Assembly (NCBI GenBank): GCA_934463455.1
Contig: CAKSJU010000014.1
Location: 1 to 29,612, forward strand
Direction of reading: 5' to 3'
Source of the DNA: an uncultured Clostridia bacterium
Lineage (GTDB): Bacteria > Bacillota > Clostridia > UBA1381
Length of the DNA stretch: 29,612 nt
The position numbers and the translations under genes were made by a program. Positions 8,655-13,925 of this stretch are shown here, in pieces. Positions within the stretch are counted from its first letter, which is position 1. Every line of letters begins with the position of its first letter. The notes beneath the pieces were generated by a model. That model ran no database searches. It saw only the letters and a program-made list of their open reading frames with translations, and was not told the origin of the DNA.

Positions 8655-8660
8655 TTTTTT
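8629..8660 (-). promoter_or_regulatory. Programmed -1 ribosomal frameshift signal (A AAA AAC plus hairpin)
   Basis: In the frame of the upstream chaperone gene the codons are GAA AAA AAC, giving the classic heptamer A AAA AAC at 8660-8654. After a 7-nt spacer comes a hairpin GGGGG (8646-8642), an 8-nt A/T loop, and CCCCC (8633-8629). The zero-frame stop TAG (8650-8648) follows two codons after the heptamer. The -1 frame joins the next open frame exactly. All three expected elements are present. Confidence 0.92.
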
Positions 8661-9004
8661 TCTTCTTCATCATCGCTTTCTTCCGTCTCTTCTTCTTTAA
8701 CAAAGCCTGACACCTTAAGCACATCCATTATAACAATCATTAAATCCGTCATACTGTTTCCGTCCGAAATATACTCATCATATAAATCCCATACTTTATT
8801 CATCGTATAACCTCTGTTAAGCGGTTGAAGTGCACCCCATAAAATCGTTAGCAGGTCGGTTAACTTAGGCATCTCATCTTCTCTCATTCCAAGAATAGCG
8901 TTTACCGGATTTTTTCCGATTTGTTTTTCTACTTGAACACTCATATTTGCATTAAGTCTTAATTTTAATTCCTTTTCCTTTACAATCATTGTCGTGTATA
9001 ACAT
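8648..9004 (-). CDS. Tail assembly chaperone, short form (G part)
   Basis: This encodes 118 residues, small and acidic at the C terminus (EEETEESDDEEEKNE), with the compact N-terminal domain usual for the first chaperone ORF upstream of a tape measure. It begins at an ATG 9 nt after AAAGGAG. The slippery site lies at codons 116-117. The short product is made without slippage and the long product with it; their ratio normally matters for tail assembly. The transcript for this gene starts in, or must pass through, the accessory block and a terminator-like hairpin at 9035-9061. Confidence 0.9.
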   Translation of the reverse strand: MLYTTMIVKEKELKLRLNANMSVQVEKQIGKNPVNAILGMREDEMPKLTDLLTILWGALQPLNRGYTMNKVWDLYDEYISDGNSMTDLMIVIMDVLKVSGFVKEEETEESDDEEEKNE

Positions 9005-9034
9005 TTTATATCTCTCCTTTAAAATTTTGATATT

Positions 9035-9061
9035 AAAAAATCACACCCCGAAAGATGTGAT
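9035..9061 (-). terminator. Terminator of toxin-A mRNA
   Basis: ATCACA (9040-9045) and TGTGAT (9056-9061) form a stem with a 10-nt loop, followed on the minus strand by six T residues. It lies beyond the region covered by the antisense RNA, so a toxin mRNA of about 315 nt from 9349 would end here. It also stands in the path of late transcription toward the chaperone gene. Confidence 0.7.
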
Positions 9062-9079
9062 AAAATTTTATTTATGTAG

Positions 9080-9108
9080 TTGACATTTTTATTTTTATGT
9101 GGTAATAT
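9080..9108 (+). promoter_or_regulatory. Promoter of antisense RNA A
   Basis: TTGACA (9080-9085), exactly 17 nt, then TAATAT (9103-9108). It faces against all neighbouring genes. It fits vegetative sigma-A recognition. Confidence 0.8.
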
Positions 9109-9114
9109 ATTAAT

Positions 9115-9197
9115 AGAAAAGGCAAGACCTCAAACGGTTATGCCATAGGTGTATTATTAAGAATAACGCACTACTTGGCGGTGGGCGTTATTTTTTT
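9115..9197 (+). ncRNA. Predicted antitoxin RNA A (type I toxin-antitoxin-like)
   Basis: An RNA of about 83 nt is predicted from the promoter at 9080-9108. It ends at a clean terminator: AATAACGC (9162-9169) pairs with GCGTTATT (9185-9192), with seven T at 9191-9197. It is fully complementary to the 3' part of the toxin-A mRNA and overlaps its stop codon by a few bases. It also carries CGGTTATGCCAT (9135-9146), the same 12 nt found in the toxin mRNA leader, so it could compete for a 5'-3' interaction within the toxin mRNA. The start is estimated as 7 nt past the -10 box. Confidence 0.7.
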
Positions 9198-9295
9198 ACG
9201 GTTATGATTAACACAATTAAAGTGATAATATATATCATTATGTAAACATATTCCATAGCTATCACCCCCTTTCAACGGAGATGATGGCATAACCG
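9135..9295. repeat. 12-bp perfect inverted repeat bracketing toxin gene A
   Basis: CGGTTATGCCAT (9135-9146) and ATGGCATAACCG (9284-9295) are exact reverse complements. In the toxin mRNA they would pair the leader, just before the ribosome-site hairpin, with the 3' untranslated region. Such long-range 5'-3' pairing is known in several type I toxin mRNAs. Confidence 0.85.
9188..9256 (-). CDS. Small hydrophobic toxin-like peptide A (22 residues)
   Basis: This encodes 22 residues: MEYVY, a run of Ile/Leu/Val-rich residues long enough to cross a membrane once, and a KK C terminus. The ribosome site AAGGGGGTGAT is nearly the full anti-SD complement and lies 5 nt before the ATG. It is masked: ATCATCTCC just upstream can pair with GGGGGTGAT over nine positions, two of them G-U. 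This design, a tiny membrane peptide with a strong hidden ribosome site and a convergent antisense RNA, fits Fst/TxpA/BsrG-type and holin-like type I toxins. Toxicity is inferred. Confidence 0.7.
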   Translation of the reverse strand: MEYVYIMIYIITLIVLIITVKK

Positions 9296-9333
9296 CCCAG
9301 CTTTTACACTGTTTAAAAGTCTTACCTTTTCAT

Positions 9334-9355
9334 GTCGGATTGCTCCGACTTTTTT
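9334..9355. terminator. 5' cap hairpin of toxin-A mRNA; plus-strand terminator
   Basis: GTCGGA (9334-9339) and TCCGAC (9344-9349) form a 6-bp stem with a 4-nt loop. On the plus strand six T follow (9350-9355), making a terminator for any read-through. On the minus strand it lies at the very start of the predicted toxin mRNA, where such hairpins protect type I toxin mRNAs from decay. Confidence 0.65.
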
Positions 9356-9384
9356 ATTTTACCATATTATTTTGAATTTTGCAA
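9356..9384 (-). promoter_or_regulatory. Promoter of toxin gene A
   Basis: TTGCAA (9384-9379), 17 nt, TAAAAT (9361-9356) on the minus strand. It is weaker than the antisense promoter, as expected for a toxin. The start would be near 9349, leaving a leader of about 93 nt. It begins 9 bp after the antirepressor stop codon, so the toxin may also be read from upstream. Confidence 0.6.
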
Positions 9385-9392
9385 GCATTTTA

Positions 9393-10187
9393 TTATGCGC
9401 TTACTTCGTTCTGCTCTATCACCGGTAGAATGCCATTGTCTTTCAGCAGTTCATAAATAAACAATCTGCCCTTTTGTGTCCATTTCGTTTCCATTACAAT
9501 ATCTGGTCTTCCGTCAGAACGTATAATATCTATGGTTTTGGAATGAGTGTATCCCATATCATGGTATTTACTGTACAAAAGCCATTGACCGCTTTGTTTG
9601 TACTGAACACCGTATGTATTGAGCAGCTTATTCATTTTGTTTCCGCTCATACCGTAATCCTTTGCAATTTGCGTTATCGTAACCAACCCTTTATTATTAA
9701 GAATTGTATCAACATAATTCGCTTTAGGCTGCAGTTCGCCTATAATCTGCTGCTGTTGATAGTTCACTGTCAAAAGACGTTGTTTTTCTTCTTTCTCTGC
9801 TTTTAGCTGCTGAAATACGCTTATTGCAAAATCAGGATTGGCAAGCAGTTCATCGGTCGCATACATTCCGTGCTTGCGGATTGTCGGCAGCACTTCTGAT
9901 GTTACCCAATGCTTGAAACGTTTTGCGCTTGGGAGCTTGCTGGATAGGATAAGACTGTAAAGACCGCTTTCGTTGATAACGGTCATTGATTGTTTTCCAC
10001 CAAGGTCGCCCTGAATTGGGGCATCCTTTTTATCCTCCTCATCAACATGTGAAGCTATTGCATTTCTGGGCTTGCTATACCCCAATACTTCCGCAATATC
10101 TTTTCCCACAAAATACGGCTCATTATCAATTTCAACCGTTCTTATACTTCCAAATTCCGCATTTTCAAATATTTTTAATTCATTCAT
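9393..10187 (-). CDS. Phage antirepressor, BRO-N plus KilAC domains
   Basis: This encodes 264 residues. The BRO-N domain covers about residues 3-108 (YFVGKDIAEVLGYSKPRNAI, the SGLYSLILSSKLPSAKRFK stretch, WVTSEVLPTIRKHGMY). A linker helix follows, and a C-terminal KilAC/ANT domain covers about 150-255 (TITQIAKDYGMSGNKMNKLL, TQKGRLFIYELL). Such proteins block the prophage repressor or other DNA-binding proteins and favour induction. The start overlaps the upstream stop as TAATG after GGAGG. Its place inside the tail genes is unusual, since antirepressors normally lie with the early genes. The flanking antisense RNAs and RHH protein suggest tight control. Confidence 0.93.
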   Translation of the reverse strand: MNELKIFENAEFGSIRTVEIDNEPYFVGKDIAEVLGYSKPRNAIASHVDEEDKKDAPIQGDLGGKQSMTVINESGLYSLILSSKLPSAKRFKHWVTSEVLPTIRKHGMYATDELLANPDFAISVFQQLKAEKEEKQRLLTVNYQQQQIIGELQPKANYVDTILNNKGLVTITQIAKDYGMSGNKMNKLLNTYGVQYKQSGQWLLYSKYHDMGYTHSKTIDIIRSDGRPDIVMETKWTQKGRLFIYELLKDNGILPVIEQNEVSA

Positions 10188-10495
10188 TATAAATTACCTC
10201 CAATATTATTAGTTTTCCCATGAATAACATCAAATAATTTTTCCCATATTTGATTAATCGTTTTTGCCTGCTTCTCTGCTTCTCGAACATAATCGAATAA
10301 TATATCGTGTTTTATTCTTGTACTGTCAAAATAATAGCAAATTTGCGCCTTACCGTCAACGGTGTTAAGGTCAACGTCACAAAAATAGTCGTTTGCTATG
10401 TTATTTGCCATTACACGTGCTTTTTCGGCTGACATTTGAAGCTCGCAAATATCGCCTTCCATTTCTGATAATAATTTGTTGATAATTTCTTGCAT
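10187..10495 (-). CDS. Unknown protein upstream of the antirepressor
   Basis: This encodes 102 residues with a helical N-terminal half (MQEIINKLLSEMEGDICELQ), a middle part with YFCDVDLNTVDGKAQICYYF, and a helical end. I do not recognise the family. The ATG at 10495 is preferred over a start 18 bases further up because AAAGGA lies about 9-10 nt before it. It is coupled to the antirepressor by a TAATG overlap and so probably acts with it. Its leader is preceded by the oppositely oriented small RNA at 10565-10635. Confidence 0.75.
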   Translation of the reverse strand: MQEIINKLLSEMEGDICELQMSAEKARVMANNIANDYFCDVDLNTVDGKAQICYYFDSTRIKHDILFDYVREAEKQAKTINQIWEKLFDVIHGKTNNIGGNL

Positions 10496-10529
10496 AAAAA
10501 AGCTTCCTTTCAAACTTAAAAATTTTTGT

Positions 10530-10558
10530 TTGACAAGAAAGCCTATTTGTAGTATAAT
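10530..10558 (+). promoter_or_regulatory. Promoter of plus-strand small RNA C, with inverted repeats around the -10
   Basis: TTGACA (10530-10535), 17 nt, TATAAT (10553-10558): a full consensus match in both boxes. The spacer (AGAAAGCCTATTTGTA, 10536-10551) is imperfectly repeated in reverse complement just after the -10 (from TACAGATAGG at 10563). The promoter is thus nested in a palindrome, a possible operator. Confidence 0.8.
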
Positions 10559-10564
10559 ATTTAC

Positions 10565-10635
10565 AGATAGGACTTTCCTGTCGGGTTTGAATAGCTTGTT
10601 GAACTTTTGGTCGAGGACACAAGCTATTCTTTTTT
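10565..10635 (+). ncRNA. Predicted antisense small RNA C between RHH and downstream genes
   Basis: An RNA of about 70 nt is predicted. The 3' end is a strong terminator: GAATAGCTTGT (10589-10599) pairs perfectly with ACAAGCTATTC (10619-10629) over 11 bp, followed by six T. It runs against the RHH gene and overlaps its stop codon. It is therefore complementary to any mRNA passing from the RHH gene to the antirepressor. The placement resembles the sar RNA of phage P22, between arc and ant. It carries CCTGTCGG just before the terminator, as does small RNA D at 29.3 kb. Confidence 0.7.
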
Positions 10636-10815
10636 CTTTGCTTCGGCTATATCTTTACGTATCAATGACTTTATATAACCTGCTTTGTTTTTTTCACCAT
10701 CAAGCTTTTGTATAATATCGCTTTCGGTTGTTCGTATTACTTTAATTGTGTATACTTTTGCATTAGCTTTATCATACTTTTGCTGAGGGGATAAATTCTT
10801 TTCAGATATTGACAA
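10624..10815 (-). CDS. Ribbon-helix-helix-like small protein
   Basis: This encodes 63 basic residues from a TTG at 10815. There is no other Met in the chain, and GAAAGGGG lies shortly upstream. The core (KVYTIKVIRTTESDIIQKLD, then YIKSLIRKDI) has one beta strand followed by two helices, the Arc/MetJ plan: strand residues at about 20-27, helices at about 29-38 and 44-58. Such proteins bind DNA as dimers and often repress their own promoter. The start lies inside the antisense promoter of cassette B, and the stop codon lies inside the terminator stem of small RNA C. The fold is inferred from sequence pattern. Confidence 0.72.
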   Translation of the reverse strand: MSISEKNLSPQQKYDKANAKVYTIKVIRTTESDIIQKLDGEKNKAGYIKSLIRKDIAEAKKKE

Positions 10816-10837
10816 ACGCCCCTTTCTGTGATATAAT
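10809..10837 (+). promoter_or_regulatory. Promoter of antisense RNA B
   Basis: TTGACA (10809-10814), 17 nt, TATAAT (10832-10837): perfect boxes on the plus strand. The spacer contains CCTTTCTGTGA and the start region TCACATCAAGG, which are partly inverted copies around the -10. The -35 box overlaps the first codons of the RHH gene. Confidence 0.82.
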
Positions 10838-10843
10838 ATTCAC

Positions 10844-10932
10844 ATCAAGGGTGACTATGTGGTGTGGTCATCCCTCTGTTAACTAGTATTTGAAGGAATG
10901 CCGTGCCCACTTAGGTGCGGTTATTTCTTTTT
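10844..10932 (+). ncRNA. Predicted antitoxin RNA B (type I toxin-antitoxin-like)
   Basis: An RNA of about 90 nt is predicted, starting near 10844 and ending at an imperfect hairpin around CCG (10911-10913) and CGG (10918-10920) before TTATTTCTTTTT. It covers the 3' untranslated part and the last codons of toxin gene B. Its 5' end (AAGGGTGAC at 10847, TCCCTC at 10871) resembles the toxin-B leader read from the other strand. The two RNAs thus begin alike, and the toxin mRNA could fold 5' to 3', as in cassette A. Confidence 0.65.
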
Positions 10933-10986
10933 AAGAACAATTACAGTAAGTAATATTATGTATAACACAATTATTATCTCGTCCAT
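10921..10986 (-). CDS. Small hydrophobic toxin-like peptide B (21 residues)
   Basis: This encodes 21 residues: MDE, a single hydrophobic span rich in Ile, Leu and Val, and a KKK end. AAAGGGGG precedes the ATG by a few bases. TTCCC just upstream can pair with GGGAA across the ribosome site and hide it. Charge plan and length match peptide A (22 residues), though the sequences differ. This looks like a second cassette of the same kind rather than a recent copy. No clear terminator follows, so its mRNA may run on into the RHH and antirepressor genes. Confidence 0.68.
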   Translation of the reverse strand: MDEIIIVLYIILLTVIVLKKK

Positions 10987-11036
10987 AATTCCCCCTTTCC
11001 GAGGGAATAACCGTGTCACCCTTAATGCTTGATTAT

Positions 11037-11065
11037 ATTATATCATACGTATTACGTATTGTCAA
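11037..11065 (-). promoter_or_regulatory. Promoter with 15-bp palindromic operator, driving toxin B and probably the RHH-antirepressor genes
   Basis: On the minus strand TTGACA (11065-11060), 17 nt, TATAAT (11042-11037), both perfect. The spacer is filled by ATACGTA-T-TACGTAT (plus strand, 11045-11059), a perfect palindrome and an obvious repressor site. Transcription would start near 11030 and read toxin B, then RHH, small unknown, antirepressor. The RHH protein is the natural candidate to bind here. Confidence 0.8.
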
Positions 11066-11104
11066 TACTTTTTTTCAAAATTTTTCTTAATATTTTTTAT
11101 GCAA

Positions 11105-11132
11105 GAAAAAACCACGCTCTAAGAACGTGGTA
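11105..11132 (-). terminator. Terminator of the membrane OB-fold moron
   Basis: ACCACG (11111-11116) and CGTGGT (11126-11131) form a stem with a 9-nt loop, followed on the minus strand by six T. It isolates the moron upstream from the toxin/antirepressor island. It is also an obstacle to late transcription from the head genes to the tail genes. Confidence 0.85.
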
Positions 11133-11187
11133 TATTATTATTTTAACCCCAATTGTGATTTTGCTGTAACTTTTCTATTTGTTCACT

Positions 11188-12003
11188 TTATTTCATTTGT
11201 ATATACTTAGCTTTCAAATGTGGTATTTGTACTTCATTACCCAAAACTGCCGTATATGTTTTTATTCCGTCCAATTCTCCGTACACCGTTAATATATCAC
11301 CTTCAAGTATGCGTGCTTTTTCGTTTTTGTCATACTGAAATTCAACGAAAATCATATCGCTCCATATGTCAAATTCACCTTCTGTAATACCAAGTCTAAA
11401 CCAAGTCTTTCCGGTATAATTACGAACTTGTTCAACCTTGCCCGTATATGTTGCAAGCTTACCCTTATAATCATCCGGGTAACGAGATATATCTTCATAC
11501 GAAAATGTTTGACATGCTTGCTTATAATCTTCCTGCGTAGCAAAAAATTGAGTTTCCTGTGTTTGCGTGCCGAATATTTCGGATTTTTGTTTTAAATATG
11601 CTTTATAATCCGCGGAAAAGAAATTTCCGAGAATTGCTTGCAATATAAAATGTATTACAAAAATTAAAACAAAGCCAACACATGATGATGAAGTTTTTCG
11701 TTTTTTGAAAAACGGAACTTTGTCTCTGTACTTAAAATCCGACAGAAAAATAAACGGAGACGCAAACAATGCAACATTAAGCAATTTTTTTACATCGCTT
11801 ATAAGAATGTCCAATCCCTCCGCATTTTCGGGCATACCAAATAATATTCGAATTGTCGCAATTGCAAGAATTATCATATACATTACAGCGATAAATTTAT
11901 GTAATACTTTATTACTGCGAAATCCAAACAGCTTCTTTCTTTTATTTATCGGCTCACTTTCCGAAAAATCCATTTGTGTCTCCGATGTACTATATTCTTC
12001 CAT
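11188..12003 (-). CDS. Membrane protein with C-terminal OB-fold-like domain (moron)
   Basis: This encodes 271 residues from an ATG 7 nt after GGAGG. A polar N terminus is followed by three hydrophobic segments at about residues 35-56, 74-89 and 107-126. A C-terminal domain at about 170-270 (LATYTGKVEQV, RILEGDILTVYGELDG, VQIPHLKAKYI) resembles tRNA_anti-like/OB-fold domains of Firmicutes membrane proteins. It has its own promoter (12064-12036) and terminator (11132-11105), so it is a self-contained unit set into the tail operon. That is the hallmark of a lysogen-expressed moron. Phenotype unknown; superinfection exclusion or envelope stress roles are guesses. Confidence 0.75.
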   Translation of the reverse strand: MEEYSTSETQMDFSESEPINKRKKLFGFRSNKVLHKFIAVMYMIILAIATIRILFGMPENAEGLDILISDVKKLLNVALFASPFIFLSDFKYRDKVPFFKKRKTSSSCVGFVLIFVIHFILQAILGNFFSADYKAYLKQKSEIFGTQTQETQFFATQEDYKQACQTFSYEDISRYPDDYKGKLATYTGKVEQVRNYTGKTWFRLGITEGEFDIWSDMIFVEFQYDKNEKARILEGDILTVYGELDGIKTYTAVLGNEVQIPHLKAKYIQMK

Positions 12004-12035
12004 AATTACCCCTCCAACCAAAATATTATATTTTA

Positions 12036-12064
12036 ATAATATCATAATTTGGAAGGATTTTCAA
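12036..12064 (-). promoter_or_regulatory. Promoter of the moron gene
   Basis: TTGAAA (12064-12059), 17 nt, TATTAT (12041-12036) on the minus strand. It begins 9 bp after the major tail protein stop codon and gives a leader of about 25 nt before the moron ATG. Confidence 0.65.
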
Positions 12065-12072
12065 GCACTTTT

Positions 12073-12501
12073 TTAGCTTCCTGTCGGAAATGTTGTATCT
12101 ATCTCGCTTTGAAGCGCAAAGGAAGCAGTAAATGTCAATGCTCCGTTTACTTCTGCGCTGCCTGTTTTGACTGATACCATTGCGCTGAATGCAAAGGTTG
12201 TTCCATCGGGGAATTTTACTTGATAATCATTTGACTTTCCTGCGTCCTGCAAAGTTTTTAAAGTTTTGAAAGATGAATCTGTTTGGTCGGCATCATACAA
12301 AAACGTAAATTGTAAATCTCCGTTGTCTTTTACTCCGTTTATATACTTTTTTGATTGGTCCGACAATACTGTCACATCAATTTTTTCGGGGTCGCCGCCC
12401 ATTTCCGGTACCGCTTGCAAATTCGGTAAATTTGTGTATGTGCTCCCGGACGTGGTTTTTTTAACACCCAATGTAATTCCTATACTTGCTAATCCTGCCA
12501 T
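12073..12501 (-). CDS. Major tail tube protein
   Basis: This 142-residue protein would polymerise into the tail tube. The beginning (MAGLASIGITLGVKK), GGDPEKIDVTVLSDQSKKYI, and the late stretch with NGALTFTASFAL match the phage tail tube family of Gram-positive siphophages. GGAGG precedes the ATG. It follows the tail terminator gene, as expected. The next tail gene should be the chaperone, but here the 3-kb accessory block comes between. Confidence 0.92.
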   Translation of the reverse strand: MAGLASIGITLGVKKTTSGSTYTNLPNLQAVPEMGGDPEKIDVTVLSDQSKKYINGVKDNGDLQFTFLYDADQTDSSFKTLKTLQDAGKSNDYQVKFPDGTTFAFSAMVSVKTGSAEVNGALTFTASFALQSEIDTTFPTGS

Positions 12502-12517
12502 ATTAATTCCTCCAATT

Positions 12518-12859
12518 TTAATATTTTTCTTTTACAATTCTTCTATATCCCAATATTTTTCTGTGAAGCCCATCAAATACCTGTTCACCGCTCATATAGC
12601 GTTCAAATTTATATTCTTTCATTATATTGTCTGTTTTTGTGCATAATGAAATTATTTCTGAAGCTTTATACGCCCAAATCTGAAATGAAAATGCTATATT
12701 ACTATAGCCAAGTGTATCACCTGTTTTGTTGTCTGTGTTTTCGATTTCACGATATGTAACACATGGATATTTTTCGCTGCTGTCACTTGCATCCTCAGGT
12801 ATTAATTCAATGCCGTTATTTTTAAAGATTGTTCGTAACTCCGGTATAACATCAATCAT
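12518..12859 (-). CDS. Tail completion/terminator protein
   Basis: This encodes 113 residues with the alpha/beta plan of tail terminators (gpU/gp17-like): an early helix (IPELRTIFKNNGIEL), then CVTYREIENTDNK, and SFQIWAYKASEI. It sits between the gp10-like and tail tube genes, the usual slot. It would cap the tail before head joining. The start overlaps the previous stop as ATGA. Confidence 0.82.
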   Translation of the reverse strand: MIDVIPELRTIFKNNGIELIPEDASDSSEKYPCVTYREIENTDNKTGDTLGYSNIAFSFQIWAYKASEIISLCTKTDNIMKEYKFERYMSGEQVFDGLHRKILGYRRIVKEKY

Positions 12860-13290
12860 CTAAACACCTCTTGTATTTTGTTTCGTACTTCTGTTTCAAA
12901 TATCTTCTGTATTTTTTCAGCATTTTCAGTCAATGCCGGATGTAAAAATGGTTGAGGGTGCTGTCCTACTGTCCATATCGTTTCTCCGGTAGCGGGGTCT
13001 TCATATGCCCAAGGAGTTTTACGCCCCATTCCATTTACTGCGTAACGTCCTGTACCAAATTCAACGTAAGGCGCATATTCGACATTTGTTCCTATTATGG
13101 CTTTATCGTACTCAATATCAATCATTATACTCTGACTTAATGTACCGTCATCTACCGGGCATTTTTGAACTGCGCTTTCATGCACAATTGCACTGCTTTT
13201 TTTTAAAGCACTTTGTACAACGTCATATTGTTCAATTGTGTTAAACTTTGAAAGAAGCTTATCGATTCCGTCAATCCGCAAACAATCCAT
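12856..13290 (-). CDS. HK97 gp10-family head-tail/tail component
   Basis: This encodes 144 residues. CPVDDGTLSQSI, then EYAPYVEFGTGRYA and QHPQPFLHPALTEN are the signature of the HK97 gp10 family (gpZ-like neck or tail-completion protein). AAAGGAGGTG precedes the ATG. It lies in the standard connector cluster between the head closure and tail terminator genes. Confidence 0.93.
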   Translation of the reverse strand: MDCLRIDGIDKLLSKFNTIEQYDVVQSALKKSSAIVHESAVQKCPVDDGTLSQSIMIDIEYDKAIIGTNVEYAPYVEFGTGRYAVNGMGRKTPWAYEDPATGETIWTVGQHPQPFLHPALTENAEKIQKIFETEVRNKIQEVFR

Positions 13291-13589
13291 TATTCCCGCA
13301 CCTCCTTTAAGAACAGCTGCGACAATCTACTTCCGTTATTAACAAGAATAATATCATACAGCTTTTCATCATCTTTTATTCTCATTTCATCGGTCAAATC
13401 CTTGTCACGGCATAAACATATATGTGTCACATCGGAATATCGGACATCAGAAGTATTTTTTTGCTGATACAGCATTATTGCCGCGTCTGTACGCCTAAGT
13501 ACCTCACAAATCCCGCTTTTATAACCGTATTCATCGCGTTTTTGCGACTTTCTCAAAATAGAAACACTTCGCATTTGTCTGTTAATCAT
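13290..13589 (-). CDS. Head closure (stopper) protein
   Basis: This 99-residue protein has the small beta-barrel pattern of SPP1 gp16-like stoppers: an early VSILRKSQKRDEYG, a middle TDAAIMLYQQ, and a late DEKLYDIILVNNGSRL. Its location directly after the gp6-like connector supports this. It would close the portal channel after DNA packaging. GAGGGTG precedes the ATG. Confidence 0.83.
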   Translation of the reverse strand: MINRQMRSVSILRKSQKRDEYGYKSGICEVLRRTDAAIMLYQQKNTSDVRYSDVTHICLCRDKDLTDEMRIKDDEKLYDIILVNNGSRLSQLFLKEVRE

Positions 13590-13880
13590 CTAAAACACCC
13601 TCAACTTTCTTTTTTTGTTAAGCATTTTAAGTATCGGCTTCGGATAATCTTCCGCATATGAATAACTTGCGGAATTATATCCCTCTGCCGTCAACCCCTC
13701 TGTGCCTATACGGTTATATTTGAAAACAACCATTTGAACTATGGCGGTCTCTAATCCGTCCGCGCTATCGGCATTGCAATACTGTTTCGCTTCATCTGTG
13801 CATATGTCAATTAAAATCCTTATTAAATCGTCTTTCTCATTCCCTGTAAGACCGAGAATGACCTTTATCATATCAAGCAT
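13590..13880 (-). CDS. Head-tail connector (adaptor), gp6/gp15-like
   Basis: This is a 96-residue, mainly helical protein: KVILGLTGNEKDDLIRILID, IVQMVVFKYNRIGTEGL and the SYAEDYPKPILKMLNKK end are typical of phage gp6-like DNA-packaging adaptors. It attaches to the portal ring. The ATG at 13880 follows AGAGGTGG. It is the first connector gene after the major capsid gene. Confidence 0.87.
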   Translation of the reverse strand: MLDMIKVILGLTGNEKDDLIRILIDICTDEAKQYCNADSADGLETAIVQMVVFKYNRIGTEGLTAEGYNSASYSYAEDYPKPILKMLNKKRKLRVF

Positions 13881-13898
13881 TTATTCCACCTCTCGATA

Positions 13899-13922
13899 TA
13901 AAAGGGCGGTTTTTTCCGCCCT
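13899..13922 (-). terminator. Terminator-like hairpin after the major capsid gene
   Basis: AGGGCGG (13903-13909), a 6-nt T loop, CCGCCCT (13916-13922): a perfect 7-bp stem with only a short T-run on the minus strand. It lies 3 bp after the capsid stop and probably makes transcription step down after the highly expressed capsid gene. Confidence 0.65.
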
Positions 13923-13925
13923 CTG

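Noticed and set aside
12078..12087. TTCCTGTCGG in the major tail gene, identical to a stretch of small RNA C (10575-10584)
   Set aside because: A 10-base match is not rare enough in 30 kb, and here it lies in coding sequence without promoter or terminator.
172..13922. Similar AGGGCGG/CCGCCCT hairpins at 172-192 and 13903-13922 as a possible dispersed repeat
   Set aside because: Only the short stem is shared and loops differ; both are ordinary terminators.
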